From positions 40,952 to 104,951 of IMG/VR virus record IMGVR_UViG_3300021963_000054: a DNA stretch of 64,000 bases; one strand, 5' to 3'. The first letter of the stretch is position 1; every line of letters starts with the position of its first letter. The notes under the pieces were generated by a model. The model was not told the origin of the DNA. It did no database searches and saw only the letters and a list, made by a program, of their open reading frames with translations. This stretch comes from a virus. This document shows, in pieces, positions 44,674 to 53,171 of this stretch. The translations under genes were made by a program, and so were the position numbers.

Positions 44674-46132
44674 TTTAATTATTAGTAAAGTGAACGAGGC
44701 TTATATAAAACTAGAGTGTGAGAAAAGCCTCGCTCAAGAAATATCTGACCATTTCACATTTCATGTGCCGGGTTATCAATTTACTCCAGCGTACAAGAAT
44801 AGATTGTGGGATGGTAAGATACGTCTTCTTGATTTAAGAACATACTGCATGTACTATGGTTTGATACCATACATACAAAAGTTTTGTGATGATAGAAATT
44901 ACAAGATATATTATTACCCAGAAGTTAACTTAACCAACAACTTCTCAATTAAAGAAGCAGAACAATTTGTTTCTACATTAAATTTACCTATTGTTCCAAG
45001 AGATTATCAACTATCATCTTTTGTTCATGCAATAAGAAACAAACGTTCATTGCTTCTTTCACCAACTGCATCGGGCAAATCTCTTATTCTTTATTTGATT
45101 CTACGCAAGATTCAAGATGAAGACCACAAGAAAGGTTTGTTGATTGTACCAACAACATCTTTGGTAGAACAGATGTACTCAGATTTCAAATCATACGGAT
45201 ATGATTCGGAAACAAACTGCCATAAACAATACGCAGGTAAAGATAAAAACACAGACAAGTTTTTAACCATCACAACTTGGCAATCTATCTACAATCGTGA
45301 ACCAGAATACTTTGAACAATTTGATTTTGTTCTTGGTGATGAAGCACATCAATTCAAAGCTAAATCATTAGCTACAATTATGGGTGGTCTTACAGAAGCC
45401 AAGTATCGTATAGGTTGTACTGGTACACTTGATGGTACACAAACACACAAACTTGTACTTGAAGGTTTGTTTGGTGCTGTGTTGAAAGTAATAACTACCA
45501 AAGAATTGATTGACAACAAACAACTTGCAGATTTCAAAATAAAATGTCTGATACTCAAATATCCAGAAGAAGTATGTAAGCAAGCTAGGTCTTGGGACTA
45601 TCAATCCGAGATAGAATACATAGTTATGAATGCACAAAGAAATGCATTCATTAAAAATTTAGTTTTGTCATTAAAAGGAAACTCTCTAGTTCTCTTTCAA
45701 TTGGTTGAGAAACACGGTAAAGAATTGTTTAAGTTGATAGACGCTGAAAAGGGAAATCGTAAAGTATTTTTTGTTTACGGAGATACAGATGTTGAAGTCA
45801 GAGAATCAATTCGTGCTATTACAGAAGAAGAAAATGATGCTATTATTGTGGCATCTTATGGCACTTTTAGTACTGGCGTTAACATTCGCAACCTACACAA
45901 CGTCATCTTTGCTTCTCCATCTAAATCTCGCATTCGCAATTTGCAGTCCATTGGTCGTGGATTACGAAAGGGCGACAACAAAGAATCAGCAGTCTTATTT
46001 GACATTTCAGACGATTTTAGAATAGGCAAGTTTACCAATTTTACCTTGAAACATTTTGTGGAACGTGTTAAAATATATGAAGATGAGAAGTTCACTTACA
46101 AGTTTTACAACATAGAGTTAAAAAATGCATAA
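44666..46132 (+). CDS. uvsW: DNA/RNA helicase UvsW
   Basis: 488 residues from a GTG inside the uvsY end ('gtgtctga'). This start gives MSDLIISKVNEAYIKLECEK, which aligns with the T4 UvsW N-terminus better than the TTG at 44642. Walker A 'SPTASGKS' (residues ~132-139), DEAH box 'LGDEAHQF', 'GCTGTLDG' and motif VI 'SIGRGLRKG' mark a superfamily 2 helicase. It unwinds branched DNA and R-loops and promotes the switch from origin- to recombination-dependent replication. The start codon is moderately certain. Confidence 0.92.
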   Translation: MSDLIISKVNEAYIKLECEKSLAQEISDHFTFHVPGYQFTPAYKNRLWDGKIRLLDLRTYCMYYGLIPYIQKFCDDRNYKIYYYPEVNLTNNFSIKEAEQFVSTLNLPIVPRDYQLSSFVHAIRNKRSLLLSPTASGKSLILYLILRKIQDEDHKKGLLIVPTTSLVEQMYSDFKSYGYDSETNCHKQYAGKDKNTDKFLTITTWQSIYNREPEYFEQFDFVLGDEAHQFKAKSLATIMGGLTEAKYRIGCTGTLDGTQTHKLVLEGLFGAVLKVITTKELIDNKQLADFKIKCLILKYPEEVCKQARSWDYQSEIEYIVMNAQRNAFIKNLVLSLKGNSLVLFQLVEKHGKELFKLIDAEKGNRKVFFVYGDTDVEVRESIRAITEEENDAIIVASYGTFSTGVNIRNLHNVIFASPSKSRIRNLQSIGRGLRKGDNKESAVLFDISDDFRIGKFTNFTLKHFVERVKIYEDEKFTYKFYNIELKNA

Positions 46133-46541
46133 CGAAATAAAAATTCTAAGATTACAAGATGGCGAAGATATTATAGCCTCGTATCATATAGATGAAAGCA
46201 AAATGGTGGTGATGAATAATCCTATGACTTTGTTCTTTAAGAGAATCAGTTCTGGCAAGTCTATGGTTATGATGGCACCATGGTTGCCTTTAGAATTGAT
46301 TGGTGAGAATACAGCTAGAGTATATGAGACTAGCGTTCTTACGATGATTGAGCCTAAGAAGTCGCTCGTTGATTACTACCTGAGTGCTGTTGAAGAATCT
46401 AATGAATTGATTCAGATGAGTGCAGACGCTATTGATGAAGCGTTGCTTAATGAGTGTGATGATGATTATGATGAAGACGATGCTGAGTTTGAGCAAGTTC
46501 AAGAGTCAATTAAAGAAACCAAGAAGAACTTATTACATTAA
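46125..46541 (+). CDS. Small protein, possibly Sm-like fold
   Basis: 138 residues overlapping the uvsW end by eight bases. The start 'NEIKILRLQDGEDIIASYHIDESKMVVMNNPMTLFF' (in part) has the strand-turn-strand pattern of Sm-like domains known in marine T4-like phages, followed by 'MMAPWLPLEL' and a very acidic C-terminal tail (ECDDDYDEDDAEFEQVQ). The Sm-like idea is weak inference; an RNA- or protein-binding adaptor is possible. Sits between uvsW and gp55. Confidence 0.5.
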   Translation: MHNEIKILRLQDGEDIIASYHIDESKMVVMNNPMTLFFKRISSGKSMVMMAPWLPLELIGENTARVYETSVLTMIEPKKSLVDYYLSAVEESNELIQMSADAIDEALLNECDDDYDEDDAEFEQVQESIKETKKNLLH

Positions 46542-46608
46542 TTGCAGACCCCACAGGGTGTATTGTACGCACGACACTGGCGGTTGTCAAGTGTTATTTT
46601 AGGAAATA

Positions 46609-47172
46609 ATGATGAAAGAGAAACACTACGTTAACAATGCCGATTTTTTGAAGGCATTGATAGACTATAAAACTGCATGTGATGCAGCCAAAGCAGAAAG
46701 TAAGGATGATCCTATAGTACCAAACTATATCGGTGAATGTTTCCTAAAAATTGCTAACCATTTATCACGCAAACCAAACTTCATATCGTATTCTTTCCGA
46801 GAAGAAATGGTATGCGATGGTATTGAGAATTGCATAATGTATTTTCGGAACTTTGATCCAACAAAGTCTTCCAATCCATTCGCATATTTTACCCAAATCA
46901 TATACTTTGCTTTTCTAAGGCGCATTCAAAAAGAAAAGAAACAACTCTATGTAAAGTATAAAGCTACTGAACAGTTTGGACTTCTTGATGAAGGCGAAAT
47001 GTATGAAGATGTGGATGGTAACATGAAACAATTTGTTTTGTATGACAATCTTTCCGAATTCATTCAAACATTTGAAGCAAAGAAAAACGAAAAGAAGAAA
47101 ACAAAACTAAAAGTACTTGATAAATTCCTAGAAGAAGATATCATAGACGAACAATTACCTGACAAAAATTAA
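46609..47172 (+). CDS. gp55: Late transcription sigma factor gp55
   Basis: 187 residues (T4 185); two adjacent ATGs (46609, 46612), AGGAAA site. 'IANHLSRKPNFISYSFREEMVCDGIENCIMYFRNFDP' (in part) and 'NPFAYFTQIIYFAFLRRIQKEKKQLYVK' are the conserved sigma region 2-like segments of gp55, which recognises TATAAATA. Several such boxes are in this window. The usual partner gp33 is not seen here. A 67-base spacer before the gene has no clear promoter. Confidence 0.93.
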   Translation: MMKEKHYVNNADFLKALIDYKTACDAAKAESKDDPIVPNYIGECFLKIANHLSRKPNFISYSFREEMVCDGIENCIMYFRNFDPTKSSNPFAYFTQIIYFAFLRRIQKEKKQLYVKYKATEQFGLLDEGEMYEDVDGNMKQFVLYDNLSEFIQTFEAKKNEKKKTKLKVLDKFLEEDIIDEQLPDKN

Positions 47173-47185
47173 TTTATGGAGTATA

Positions 47186-47638
47186 ATGATGCTAGTATTG
47201 CCTGATAATATGATTGGTAAGCCTGTTGGTTTTACTTGTTCCACTTTTGATTTGCTACATGCTGGTCACATTCTGATGTTAGCCGAAGCAAAATCAATCT
47301 GTGATTACCTAATTGTTGCGTTGCAGATGGATCCATCAATTGATAGACCAGAATCTAAAAACAAACCAGTTCAGTCTATTGTTGAACGATATGTCCAACT
47401 TTCCGCTGTTAAATTTGTAGATGAAATTATTGTGTACCAGACAGAGAAAGATTTGGAAGATATGTTGATGTTCTTGCCAATTACAATACGAATTATTGGT
47501 GAAGAATACAAAGACAAAGATTTTACTGGTAAACAAATTTGTGAAGATAGAGCAATTAAAATTTTCTACAACCAACGCAGACATAGTTTTTCAACAACCG
47601 AATTACGTAAGAGAGTGGCTAATAAAAGTACACTATGA
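47186..47638 (+). CDS. Cytidylyltransferase-like nucleotidyltransferase (TagD-like)
   Basis: 150 residues. 'GFTCSTFDLLHAGHILMLAEA' carries the HxGH signature (His25, His28), and 'FSTTELRKRV' near the end is the second signature (the ISTTxLR type) of the glycerol-3-phosphate/ethanolamine-phosphate cytidylyltransferase family. It would transfer CMP or AMP to a small phosphorylated alcohol or sugar. Start is either 47186 or 47189 (GGAG at 47177-47180). Its stop overlaps gp47 (ATGA). The substrate is unknown; a sugar or lipid precursor for surface or DNA modification is possible. Confidence 0.75.
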   Translation: MMLVLPDNMIGKPVGFTCSTFDLLHAGHILMLAEAKSICDYLIVALQMDPSIDRPESKNKPVQSIVERYVQLSAVKFVDEIIVYQTEKDLEDMLMFLPITIRIIGEEYKDKDFTGKQICEDRAIKIFYNQRRHSFSTTELRKRVANKSTL

Positions 47639-48705
47639 AGATTGCTTTAATTAATGATACACATGCTGGCGCACGTGGTGATAGTTTATTGTTCAATGAG
47701 TTCTTTTTTAAATTCTGGGAAGGTACATTCTTTCCATACCTAAAAGAGAATAACATAACTCAGATTGTGCATCTTGGTGATGTAGTTGATAGACGCAAAT
47801 TTATCAACTACGTCATTTTGAATTCTTGGCGTAAACGATTCTTTGATGTGCTTGAAAAAGAAAACATCAAGATGGATATCATCGTTGGTAACCATGATGT
47901 GACATACAAGAACACAAACGAAATTAATGCTATGCATGAATTGTTTGATAGGTATGATAACATCAATGTGTTTATTGATCCTGTTGAAAGAACTTATGAT
48001 AGTCTTCCAATCGCATTGGTACCATGGATCAATTCATCCAACTACGAAAATTCACTTCAGTTTTTGCGTGATACAAAATCGGAAATTGTTTTTGGGCACT
48101 TTGAGATTTCTGGTTTTGAGATGGACAGAGGTAATGTTTGTCATGCTGGACTAGATAAGAAAATCTTTGACAGATTTGATATGGTTCTATCTGGACACTT
48201 TCATCACAAGTCTTCGGATGGTACAATTCATTATCTTGGTAATCAATACGAAATTACCTGGACAGATTACAATGATCCGAGAGGCTTTCATATCTTTGAT
48301 ACCGAGACAAGAGAGTTGACATTCGTTTCAAATCCGTGTAGAATGTTCTACAAGATTAGCTATGATGATGAATCACAATCGTTTGAGTACTGGAAAGCAT
48401 ATGAATTCTCGGTACACAAAGACACTTATGTTAAAGTGGTTGTGGTAAACAAAACAAATGCTTATCTTTTTGATTATGTGCTTGAGCAATTAAACAAAGC
48501 TGGTGTATCCGATGTGGCTGTGGTAGAAGATTTTTCTGATACCACAATAGATGATGACCAAGAACTAGTTGACCAAGCGGAAGATACCATGACTATTCTT
48601 TCCAAGTATATTGATGGGTTGACACTTGATGTAGATTCTGATAAACTAAAGAATCTAATGCGTGAGTTATATGTTGAATCTTTGAATGTTGAAGTGACTG
48701 AATGA
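47635..48705 (+). CDS. gp47: Recombination endonuclease subunit gp47 (Mre11-like)
   Basis: 356 residues (T4 339). Calcineurin-type phosphoesterase motifs in order: 'INDTHAG' (Asp8, His10), 'HLGDVVDRRKF', 'IVGNHDVT', 'FGHFEISGF' and 'LSGHFHHKS'. With gp46 it forms the SbcCD/Mre11-Rad50-type nuclease that resects DNA ends for recombination-dependent replication. Overlaps gp46 by four bases (ATGA). Confidence 0.95.
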   Translation: MKIALINDTHAGARGDSLLFNEFFFKFWEGTFFPYLKENNITQIVHLGDVVDRRKFINYVILNSWRKRFFDVLEKENIKMDIIVGNHDVTYKNTNEINAMHELFDRYDNINVFIDPVERTYDSLPIALVPWINSSNYENSLQFLRDTKSEIVFGHFEISGFEMDRGNVCHAGLDKKIFDRFDMVLSGHFHHKSSDGTIHYLGNQYEITWTDYNDPRGFHIFDTETRELTFVSNPCRMFYKISYDDESQSFEYWKAYEFSVHKDTYVKVVVVNKTNAYLFDYVLEQLNKAGVSDVAVVEDFSDTTIDDDQELVDQAEDTMTILSKYIDGLTLDVDSDKLKNLMRELYVESLNVEVTE

Positions 48706-50414
48706 TTTTTTTCAAAGCGATAAAATTTAAGAACTTTCTATCCACTGGTAATTACTTCACAGAAATTAATCTGTGTAATAGTACCAACACACTGGTAGTA
48801 GGAACAAACGGCGCCGGTAAGTCTACCTTGCTTGATGCGCTGTGCTTTGTTTTGTTTGGAAAACCATTTCGTTCTATCAATAAACCACAACTGGTAAACT
48901 CAATCAATCAAAAAGATTGTGTGGTTGAATGTGAGTTTAGTATCGGAAGCAAGAATTTTAAGATTGTTCGTGGTATCAAACCAAACATCTTTCAAATTTA
49001 TGTTGATGGTGAAATGTTGAATCAAGATGCGGCTGTAAAAGACTACCAAGAACACCTAGAGAAATTTATTCTCAAACTTAATTATAAGTCTTTCACACAG
49101 ATTGTCATTCTCGGTTCAGCATCTTTTGTGCCATTCATGCAACTATCTGCGGCTGACCGCAGAGCAATCATTGAAGATTTGCTGGACATTCAAATCTTTT
49201 CTACCATGAATAGTTTGTTGAAAGATAAACACTCAATCAATAAAGAAACTGTTCAGAGTAACAAGCATGAATTAGACTTGTGTTCCAATCAACACAAATT
49301 GGTAGAAGAACATACAGAAAAAATCAAAAAGACTACCGATGAATTGATTGTAAGCAAAGAGTTGGAAGTAGCGAATGTTTGGCTTGAGATTGATTTGGTG
49401 CAAACCGAAATTCAATCAATGAACACACAAATTGTAGAGTTGCAAAAAGCAATAGAAGACAAAACTGTGGTGAATGACAAACTCAAAAAATTGAACCAGT
49501 TTGAAACTCAGATTGAAACCAATCTGTCCAAGTATCGTAAAGACATAAACTTTTTCCTAAATAACGATGACTGCCCAACATGCAGACAAAGTATCCAACT
49601 AGAGTTTAAAGATAATCAAGTAAAAGATTTGAATGATAAAGCTGAAAAGTGTACACATGGTTTGTCCAAACTAGAAGCTGACATTCTAGCACAACAAAAC
49701 AGATTGAATGAGATTACCAAAATTTCTAGTGAGATTCAAGTCAAGCAAGTTGCTGTTGCATCCAATAACTCCACTATTGTGGAATTAAATAAGTACATAG
49801 GTAAATTGCAAAAAGAGATAGGAGTATTGTCATCATCCAAGGAAGACTTGTCCTCGGAGACCAATAAACTTCTCGCATTGAAAACACAATTAGAGCAACT
49901 AGAATCCAAAAAGAAATTGTTAATAGAAGAAAAAACATATCTTGAAGCCGCCTCTCTGTTGTTAAAAGATACTGGTATCAAAACAAAAATTATTAAACAG
50001 TATTTGCCTATCATAAACAAGTTGGTAAATAAGTATCTAGCATCGCTGGATTTCTTTGTCAATTTCAATCTTGATGAATCGTTCAAAGAAACAATCAAGT
50101 CACGCCATCGTGATGAATTTAGTTATGCATCGTTTAGTGAAGGTGAGAAACAGAGAATTGATATGGCACTTATGTTGACATGGAGAGCAGTAGCAAAACT
50201 TAAGAATTCTACCAATACTAATTTGTTAATTTTGGATGAAGTGTTTGATAGTAGCCTAGATAATAATGGAACTGAGTACTTGATGACAATTCTACAGATG
50301 CTTGAAGATGTTAATCTATTTGTGATATCACACAAGGGTGACATACTGCAAGATAAGTTCCGAAACTTAATTCGGTTTGAGAAGGTAAATAATTTTTCAA
50401 GGATAGTAAAATGA
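48702..50414 (+). CDS. gp46: Recombination endonuclease subunit gp46 (Rad50-like)
   Basis: 570 residues (T4 560). Walker A 'GTNGAGKST' (residues 34-42), a long coiled coil interrupted by a zinc hook Cys291-Pro-Thr-Cys294, ABC signature 'FSEGEKQRIDMAL', and Walker B 'LLILDEVFDSSLD'. It is the ATPase partner of gp47. The order gp47-gp46 is the standard one. Its stop overlaps the deformylase start. Confidence 0.95.
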   Translation: MIFFKAIKFKNFLSTGNYFTEINLCNSTNTLVVGTNGAGKSTLLDALCFVLFGKPFRSINKPQLVNSINQKDCVVECEFSIGSKNFKIVRGIKPNIFQIYVDGEMLNQDAAVKDYQEHLEKFILKLNYKSFTQIVILGSASFVPFMQLSAADRRAIIEDLLDIQIFSTMNSLLKDKHSINKETVQSNKHELDLCSNQHKLVEEHTEKIKKTTDELIVSKELEVANVWLEIDLVQTEIQSMNTQIVELQKAIEDKTVVNDKLKKLNQFETQIETNLSKYRKDINFFLNNDDCPTCRQSIQLEFKDNQVKDLNDKAEKCTHGLSKLEADILAQQNRLNEITKISSEIQVKQVAVASNNSTIVELNKYIGKLQKEIGVLSSSKEDLSSETNKLLALKTQLEQLESKKKLLIEEKTYLEAASLLLKDTGIKTKIIKQYLPIINKLVNKYLASLDFFVNFNLDESFKETIKSRHRDEFSYASFSEGEKQRIDMALMLTWRAVAKLKNSTNTNLLILDEVFDSSLDNNGTEYLMTILQMLEDVNLFVISHKGDILQDKFRNLIRFEKVNNFSRIVK

Positions 50415-50998
50415 ATGATAATGATATTTTAGTTATTGATACTGGAGCAAAAGCTCCAACCAAAGTTGTAGAAGAACAGATTCTTCCACTGTCTATTTTA
50501 ACAGAAGGTAATCCAATTCTAAAAACACCAGTTGAAGAATTTGATATGTCGCAAGTCATGCAACCAGAAATTCAAAAATTTATTAAGCAGTTGAAGTTGA
50601 CAATGAAAACCTACAATGGTGTTGGACTGTCAGCGAATCAATGTGGTTTTAAGTTTAGAATGTTTGTTATTGGTACAGACCAATTTCAGATGACTTGTAT
50701 CAATCCAAGAATTATTGATGTTGATGGTGAACCAAAACTAATGCGTGAAGGTTGCTTGTCATATCCAGCGTTGTTTGTTGGCGTACCTAGATATGAAGGT
50801 ATTCTTGTACATTACTATGATGAATACTCACAGCCAAAAGAATTGTGGTTGCGTGGTATTACCGCACAATGTTTCCAACATGAATTGGAACATCTTGATG
50901 GTAAAGTATTTCTTGAAAGAGTTAAGCCTCTTGCTATGCAGATGGCAAGAAAACGTCAAACTAAATTGATTAAGAAGATTGTAAGGAAATCAAAATGA
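50411..50998 (+). CDS. def: Peptide deformylase
   Basis: 195 residues. All three deformylase motifs are intact: 'GVGLSANQCG' (from residue 70; normally GxGLAAxQ), 'EGCLSYP' (Cys115, metal ligand) and 'QHELEHLDG' (His157, Glu158, His161). It removes the formyl group from nascent N-terminal Met. Known in marine cyanophages, where it is thought to speed phage or photosystem protein turnover; here no photosynthesis genes are visible. The N-terminal ~27 residues are an extension beyond the core. Overlaps both neighbours by ATGA. Confidence 0.93.
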   Translation: MNDNDILVIDTGAKAPTKVVEEQILPLSILTEGNPILKTPVEEFDMSQVMQPEIQKFIKQLKLTMKTYNGVGLSANQCGFKFRMFVIGTDQFQMTCINPRIIDVDGEPKLMREGCLSYPALFVGVPRYEGILVHYYDEYSQPKELWLRGITAQCFQHELEHLDGKVFLERVKPLAMQMARKRQTKLIKKIVRKSK

Positions 50999-51366
50999 GC
51001 GATATAAAAGTTCAAGAAACAACTGAGTATGAGAGTTGTCTTGATTTTGAGAGTGATGATATCAATGATGTTTCTAAATTTATGGATGGTGAAGAAACAC
51101 AAGAAGAAAAACTTCCTATAGTTGAAGTTGATGATTCGTTGCTTACCAGAGACCAATTCTTCAAGAAGTATTGGAAAGGTATGCCGACTTTTGACCAGAA
51201 TGATAATCCACCTTGGAAACAACTTTATGTTAACTTCCGAAATGAAGAAGATTATCTAGCATTTGCTAAGTTGATTGACCAAGCACTATCAGATAAGAGT
51301 AAAAGTATTTGGTATCCAAAACTTGACGTAGAAGAAAACTCATTGAATCGTTGGATTGTAGAATGA
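50995..51366 (+). CDS. Small phage protein with 'WKGMPxF...KSIWYP' motif
   Basis: 123 residues. An acidic, variable N-terminal half is followed by 'KYWKGMPTFDQNDNPPWKQLYVNFRNEEDYLAFAKLIDQ' (in part) and 'KSKSIWYPKLD'. This C-terminal pattern recurs in phage proteins, free or fused to ParB-like or DNA-modification domains. Its place directly before a TET-associated-type glycosyltransferase fits a DNA-modification accessory, but no activity can be assigned. Coupled to both neighbours by ATGA. Confidence 0.55.
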   Translation: MSDIKVQETTEYESCLDFESDDINDVSKFMDGEETQEEKLPIVEVDDSLLTRDQFFKKYWKGMPTFDQNDNPPWKQLYVNFRNEEDYLAFAKLIDQALSDKSKSIWYPKLDVEENSLNRWIVE

Positions 51367-52268
51367 TTAACCCTAAGTATCCAGTTTATATTATCTCTAA
51401 AGGTCGGCATGAATCCATGTTGACTTCTCGGTCACTCGCTCGTATGAAAGTTCCTCATTACATTGCAATTGAACCACAAGACCTAGACAACTATGAGAAA
51501 GCATTGGATGAATTTAAGATTCGCCCATATGTTACATTGCTAGTTGCGCCATTCAGTAATCATGGCGATGGTCCTGGTCGTGCTAGAAATTGGTGTTGGG
51601 ATCATGCGATTGAAATTGGTGCAGAAAAGCATTGGGTACTAGATGATAACATTTCTGATTTCTACCGTTTGAATCAGAACAAACGATACCGTGTAGAATC
51701 TGGTGCTATCTTCCGAGCCGCAGAAGATTTTGTTGACCGCTTTGAGAATGTGCCAATCTCTGGCTTTCAGTATCGTTTCTTCATTGCACCAAATTCAAAG
51801 TATCCTCCTTTCGTAACTAACACACGAATCTATTCTTGTTTGCTTATCTCTAATGATTGCAAACATCGTTGGCGTGGTAGGTACAATGAAGATACTGATA
51901 TCTGTCTCCGCGTATTGAAAGATGGTGATTGCACTATTCAATTCAATGCATTCTTGCAAGGTAAAGCGGCTACACAAACAGTTAAGGGTGGTAACACCGA
52001 AGAATTCTATCATAAAGAATTTGCTGACCAAGACGAAAACTTTAAGAAGACTGGTTACAACAGTAGTGGCACAATCAATAAGTCTCAGATGCTTGCAGAT
52101 ATGCATCCAGATGTTGCAAGAGTTGTTTGGCGTTATGGTCGTTGGCATCATTATGTTGACTATAATCCATTCAAGGTAAACAAACTGCGAATGAAAGCTG
52201 ATGCTGTAATTCCAGAAGGCAACAACGAATATGGAATGAAGTTGATTCGTAATTGGAAAGCAGATTGA
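51363..52268 (+). CDS. TET-associated-type glycosyltransferase (TAGT family)
   Basis: 301 residues from the ATG at 51363 (ATGA overlap); the TTG at 51351 is less likely. 'YPVYIISKGRHESMLTSRSLARM', 'VPHYIAIEPQD', 'GPGRARNWCWDHA' and 'KHWVLDDNISDFYRL' are the conserved blocks of the TAGT glycosyltransferase family, linked in phages to sugar addition on oxidised pyrimidines in DNA. The LDDN motif probably binds the metal/nucleotide sugar. No TET/JBP-type oxygenase is found in this window, so the acceptor may be made elsewhere in the genome or be different. Confidence 0.8.
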   Translation: MINPKYPVYIISKGRHESMLTSRSLARMKVPHYIAIEPQDLDNYEKALDEFKIRPYVTLLVAPFSNHGDGPGRARNWCWDHAIEIGAEKHWVLDDNISDFYRLNQNKRYRVESGAIFRAAEDFVDRFENVPISGFQYRFFIAPNSKYPPFVTNTRIYSCLLISNDCKHRWRGRYNEDTDICLRVLKDGDCTIQFNAFLQGKAATQTVKGGNTEEFYHKEFADQDENFKKTGYNSSGTINKSQMLADMHPDVARVVWRYGRWHHYVDYNPFKVNKLRMKADAVIPEGNNEYGMKLIRNWKAD

Positions 52269-53122
52269 TGAGTATTGTTGATGAAATAGGCAAAGAGAGT
52301 CTAAAGCGGTATCTTGAAAACTGTGCTAAGGTTGCAGACATAGATATTGAGGCGGCATTCAAAGTCACATTGAATTGTATGAAAGCGCATGATGGCGCAA
52401 TCATACCAGATGATGATATGCGTCAAATGAAAGACCTTGAGAACAGATGGTATGCATCATTGGAAACAGGAACGCCAGACTATTCTGTTTACTCTGATGC
52501 TTATTATTTCTGCGAAGTGTGGATGTGTTGGACAAAATACTCTAGAAGGTATCTCAAAGAAATCAATGCGCCAAAGTCTATGTTTGGTAAAAGTATAGTT
52601 GAATACATTGGTAATGTTGACAATGTGGTTGACTTGGGATGCGGTTTCGGTTATACTACAGTTGGTATGAAAGAATTGTTTCCCAACTCCAATGTCTATG
52701 GTACAAATCTAAAAGATAGTTACCAGTACAAGATGGCAACAGAGTTGGGTGACAAACACAATTTCAAAATCATTGAGAATCTTACTCAAGTTGAAAAGCC
52801 AGGAACAAGTTTGTTTTTTGCTTCCGAGTACTTTGAACACTTTGACAGACCGATTGAACATTTGATTGATGTGATTGAACAAGGCTCACCAACTTATATG
52901 TTGATTGCTAACACATTCAACGGAAGAGCCATTGGTCACTTCAATCAATACAAAGATTGTACCGAAGTCTATGATGGAAAACAAATGGGAAGATTGTTCG
53001 GAAAAACACTCAGAAAATATGGATACGAAAGTGTTAACACAGATTGTTGGAATAATAGACCAGCTTTTTGGCAGAGAAAAGATAGTTGTTTTTTAACAAC
53101 AGAGAACTTTAGTAATACTTGA
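52268..53122 (+). CDS. SAM-dependent methyltransferase-like protein
   Basis: 284 residues from the ATG at 52268, sharing the last base of the upstream stop (TGATG). Residues ~105-125 contain 'VDNVVDLGCGFGYTTVGMKELFP' (in part), a class I SAM-binding motif, followed by 'SNVYGTNL' and 'SLFFASEYFEHFDRP'. The N-terminal ~100 residues are a separate helical part. The substrate is unknown; co-translation with the TAGT enzyme suggests a shared DNA- or sugar-modification role. No DNA methylase catalytic motif (DPPY or PCQ) is seen. Confidence 0.65.
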   Translation: MSIVDEIGKESLKRYLENCAKVADIDIEAAFKVTLNCMKAHDGAIIPDDDMRQMKDLENRWYASLETGTPDYSVYSDAYYFCEVWMCWTKYSRRYLKEINAPKSMFGKSIVEYIGNVDNVVDLGCGFGYTTVGMKELFPNSNVYGTNLKDSYQYKMATELGDKHNFKIIENLTQVEKPGTSLFFASEYFEHFDRPIEHLIDVIEQGSPTYMLIANTFNGRAIGHFNQYKDCTEVYDGKQMGRLFGKTLRKYGYESVNTDCWNNRPAFWQRKDSCFLTTENFSNT

Positions 53123-53146
53123 CATTCGTTCTGGTCCTGATATACT
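53119..53146 (+). promoter_or_regulatory. Sigma70-type promoter before the CobT-like gene
   Basis: TTGACA (53119-53124), 16-base spacer, TATACT (53141-53146), in the gap upstream of the ATG at 53172. A 'GATA..TACTTGTATC' element around the -10 is echoed at 57192-57207. Confidence 0.75.
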
Positions 53147-53171
53147 TGTATCTGTAGTTAGAAGGAACATC

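Noticed and set aside
47159-47187. CTGACA-N17-TATAAT before the cytidylyltransferase-like gene
   Set aside because: The -10 overlaps the start codon, so the transcript would lack the start; the TATAAT partly reflects the GGAGTATAATG ribosome-site context. It could still serve gp47 but is not claimed.
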